This document shows positions 61,689-64,000 of a stretch of DNA of 64,000 bases, piece by piece (positions within the stretch are counted from its first letter, which is position 1; every line of letters starts with the position of its first letter). The stretch is from Pseudomonas sp. ATCC 13867. GTDB taxonomy: Bacteria > Pseudomonadota > Gammaproteobacteria > Pseudomonadales > Pseudomonadaceae. A program made the translations under genes and the position numbers. Under the pieces are notes generated by a model. It searched no databases. It was not told the origin of the DNA and saw only the letters and a program-made list of their open reading frames with translations. The DNA lies in contig NC_020829.1 in the NCBI RefSeq assembly GCF_000349845.1, forward strand, positions 4,905,001 to 4,969,000, read 5' to 3'.

Positions 61689-61753
61689 ATTCCGGCCAAT
61701 CCCCATTCATCGCCCATTTGCTGCCGTCCAGCGCGGTATAAGCAGCCTTACTC

Positions 61754-63838
61754 ATGGCCAATGAAAAGAAGACCGTCCGACTACTGATCCTGGAAGACTC
61801 ACAGAACGAAGCCGAGCGCCTGGTCAGCCTGTTCCGCAACGCCGGGCGCGCCACCCGCGTCCACCGCATCACGTCCAGTGAAGACCTCCTGGAAATCCTT
61901 CCCCAGGGCTGGGATCTGCTGATCGCCGCCCCTGACAGCAGCGCAATGGCGCCCAGCGATGCCCTGAGCGGCATTCGCCGCCAGGCCAAGGACATCCCGT
62001 TCATCCAGCTGATCGCCGGCAACGACTCCGACGCGGTGACCGAAGCCCTCGCCCTCGGCGCCCAGGACGCCCTGCCGCAAGGCGAGGACGAGCGCCTGAT
62101 CCTGGTCGCCAACCGCGAGCTGGCCAACCTCGAGGAGCGCCGCGCCCGCCGCGCCGCCGAAGTCGCCCTGCGCGAGGCGGAAAAGCGCTGCCAACTGCTG
62201 CTGGACAGCTCGGTGGACGCCATCACCTACGTGCATGACGGCATGCACATCTACGCCAACCGCGCCTACGTCGACCTGTTCGGTTACGACGACGCGGAGG
62301 AACTGGAAGGCCTGCCGATGATCGACCTGATCGCCGGCAGCGACCAGGCGACCTTCAAGGACTTTCTCAAGGGTTACCCCAATACCAAAGAGAGAACGGA
62401 AGACAACGCCGACCTGGCCTGCAGTGGAATCAAGGTGGACGGCCAGGCCTTCAGCGCACGCATGAGCTTCTCCCCGGCCACCTACGACGGCGAACCCTGC
62501 ATCCAGGTGGTGATCCGCGCCCAGACCGGCAACGCCCAGCTCGAAGAAAAACTGCGCGAGGTCAGCAGCCAGGACCTGGTCACCGGCCTGTACAACCGTG
62601 GCCACTTCCTCGACCTGATGGACAGCGCCGTGGAGCGCGCGGTGACCGCCAGCCAGCCGGCCAGCTTCGCCTACATGCTGCTCGACCGCGCCCAGACGCT
62701 GCAGCTCAACCTCGGCGTCGCCAGCATCGACCTACTGCTCGCCGACCTCGGCAACCTGCTGCGCGCCCACTTCCCGCAGGAGGCCCAGCTGGCCCGCTTC
62801 AGCGACGACGTGTTCGCCGTGCTGCTGCCGGGGCACAGTCCCGACCAGACCCGGGCGCTGTTCGCCAGCCTGCTGAAGAAGATCGAAGGCCACCTGTTCG
62901 ACATCCACGGTCGCACCGCCCAGGTCACCCTGTCCATCGGCGTCGCCGGGCTGGACGAAAAGACCACTCGCGCGCAGGACGTCATCGAACGCGCCCATCG
63001 CAGCGCCGACGAAATCGCCCAGAGCGAAGGCAACGGCCTGAAGCTCTACGATCCGGCCGATGAACTGGCCGCCGCCGCCAACCGCGGCGACACCCTGGCG
63101 ATCATCCGCCAGGCCCTGGAGCAGAACAGCTTCCGCCTGCTGTTCCAGCCGATCATCAGCCTGCGCGGCGACACCCACGAGCATTACGAAGTGCTGCTGC
63201 GCCTGCTCAATCCGCAGGGCGAGGAAGTACCGCCGGCGGACTTCCTCGCCGCCGCCAAGGCGGGTGGCCTGGCCGAGAAGATCGACCGCTGGGTCCTGCT
63301 CAACTCGATCAAGCTGCTCTCCGAACACCGCGCCAAGGGCCACGACACCAAGCTGTTCGTGCACCTTTCCAGCTCCAGCCTGCAGGATGCCGAGCTGCTG
63401 CCCTGGCTGAACGTGGCGCTGAAGGCATCGCGTCTGCCCGCCGACGCCCTGATCATCCAGATCAGCGAACCGGACGCGATCAGCTACCTCAAGCAGGCGA
63501 AGGTGCTCAGCCAGGGGCTCGCCGAGCTGCACTGCCAGATCGCGCTGTGCCAGTTCGGCTGCGCGCTGAACCCGTTCAACACGCTCAAGCACATGAACGT
63601 CGATTTCGTGAAGGTCGATGGCTCCTACGTGCAGGAGTTGGGCAAGGCGGAGAACCAGGAGAACCTCAAGACCCTGATGGCCAGCCTCCACGCCCAGGCC
63701 AAGCTGACCATCGTGCCGATGGTGGAAACCGCCAGCGCCCTGGCGACGCTCTGGCAGGCCGGCGCCAACTACATCCAGGGCCACTACCTGCAAGGACCGA
63801 GCCAGGCGATGGACTACGATTTCGCCTCGGACGAGTAG
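61754..63838 (+). CDS. fimX: FimX, c-di-GMP-binding regulator of type IV pili
   Basis: A 694-residue polar protein needed for twitching. Order: REC-like domain (VRLLILEDSQNEAERLVSLF), PAS (residues about 140-260, DAITYVHDGMHIYANRAYVD), a degenerate GGDEF (SDDVF in place of GGDEF in ARFSDDVFAVLL), and a degenerate EAL (EVL in YEVLLRLLNPQGE). As in known FimX, neither catalytic motif is intact and the EAL domain would be a c-di-GMP receptor. ATG 61754 follows the PilZ-like gene. Confidence 0.93.
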   Translation: MANEKKTVRLLILEDSQNEAERLVSLFRNAGRATRVHRITSSEDLLEILPQGWDLLIAAPDSSAMAPSDALSGIRRQAKDIPFIQLIAGNDSDAVTEALALGAQDALPQGEDERLILVANRELANLEERRARRAAEVALREAEKRCQLLLDSSVDAITYVHDGMHIYANRAYVDLFGYDDAEELEGLPMIDLIAGSDQATFKDFLKGYPNTKERTEDNADLACSGIKVDGQAFSARMSFSPATYDGEPCIQVVIRAQTGNAQLEEKLREVSSQDLVTGLYNRGHFLDLMDSAVERAVTASQPASFAYMLLDRAQTLQLNLGVASIDLLLADLGNLLRAHFPQEAQLARFSDDVFAVLLPGHSPDQTRALFASLLKKIEGHLFDIHGRTAQVTLSIGVAGLDEKTTRAQDVIERAHRSADEIAQSEGNGLKLYDPADELAAAANRGDTLAIIRQALEQNSFRLLFQPIISLRGDTHEHYEVLLRLLNPQGEEVPPADFLAAAKAGGLAEKIDRWVLLNSIKLLSEHRAKGHDTKLFVHLSSSSLQDAELLPWLNVALKASRLPADALIIQISEPDAISYLKQAKVLSQGLAELHCQIALCQFGCALNPFNTLKHMNVDFVKVDGSYVQELGKAENQENLKTLMASLHAQAKLTIVPMVETASALATLWQAGANYIQGHYLQGPSQAMDYDFASDE

Positions 63839-63850
63839 CCATTCGCTCAG

Positions 63851-63887
63851 GCATGAAAAAGCCGCCCAATGGGCGGCTTTTTCATGC
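63851..63887. terminator. Bidirectional terminator between fimX and serB
   Basis: A 17-bp perfect inverted repeat GCATGAAAAAGCCGCCC with an AAT loop, giving T-runs on both strands. It serves convergent fimX and serB. Confidence 0.92.
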
Positions 63888-63909
63888 CTTGCGTAGACAG
63901 CCGGATCGA

Positions 63910-64000
63910 TCAGCGGCCGTCTACCCCTTCGCGATCACGGAAACCGAGCAGGTAAAGAATGCCATCCAGCCCGAGAGTGGAAATCGCCTGCTTGGCCGAC
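63910..64000 (-). CDS. serB: C-terminal end of phosphoserine phosphatase (rest beyond window)
   Basis: Only the last 29 codons are visible, encoding SAKQAISTLGLDGILYLLGF and then RDREGVDGR with a TGA stop. The segment aligns with the end of SerB, where a conserved lysine-containing run precedes the final strand and hydrophobic GxxxxLxG turn. Position after fimX also matches P. aeruginosa, where serB follows. The fragment is short, so this is a context-supported call. Confidence 0.65.
   Translation of the reverse strand, partial: SAKQAISTLGLDGILYLLGFRDREGVDGR

Overview
The window is chromosomal DNA of a Pseudomonas, most like the P. aeruginosa / nitroreducens / citronellolis side of the genus. 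The evidence is high GC, an azurin gene under an Anr-type box, a FimX gene with degenerate cyclic-di-GMP domains, and the gene blocks rpsF-rpsR-rplI-dnaB-alr and tsaE-amiB-mutL-miaA-hfq-hflXKC in their usual Pseudomonas order. There is no integrase, insertion sequence, prophage or CRISPR array. Almost all of it is conserved core genome, with a few accessory patches. Species placement is inferred from gene content only.

1-10,000: amino-acid uptake and lysine/pipecolate catabolism. A branched-chain-type ABC transporter operon (livK-livH-livM-livG-livF, minus strand) is followed by a truncated ornithine cyclodeaminase / mu-crystallin gene. Upstream of livK are a textbook sigma-54 promoter and an array of short direct repeats. 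Next come amaA (L-pipecolate oxidase) and amaB (piperideine-6-carboxylate dehydrogenase), with the divergent LysR gene amaR.

10,000-25,900: nadE, a hemolysin-III-type membrane protein, azurin, a LOG-family phosphoribohydrolase, a minor-pilin cluster (pilV-pilW-pilX-pilY1-pilE), a small mechanosensitive channel, a translationally coupled pair of lipoproteins of unknown function (a parallel beta-helix protein and a protein with two haem-c motifs), and a YgiQ-type radical SAM protein.

25,900-36,800: a membrane diguanylate cyclase convergent with alr, then dnaB, the ribosomal protein operon rpsF-rpsR-(DUF2232 membrane gene)-rplI, rlmB-rnr, and two identical tandem tRNA-Leu(CAG) genes.

36,800-50,300: purA, hisZ, a DUF2065 gene, then the long minus-strand run nnrE-tsaE-amiB-mutL-miaA-hfq-hflX-hflK-hflC. 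Several gene pairs in it overlap by ATGA. A compact set of nested inverted repeats of about 240 bp lies just after hflC.

50,300-64,000: queG, orn, rsgA, motA-motB, an HDOD-domain protein, rhdA, psd, an HPP-family membrane protein, a large protein with a PilZ-like motif, fimX, and the 3' end of serB.

Five copies of one REP-type inverted repeat (24-bp arms) are scattered through the intergenic spaces. The most interesting parts are the sigma-54/repeat region of the liv operon, the beta-helix/dihaem lipoprotein pair, the minor-pilin cluster lacking fimU, and the inverted-repeat element after hflC.
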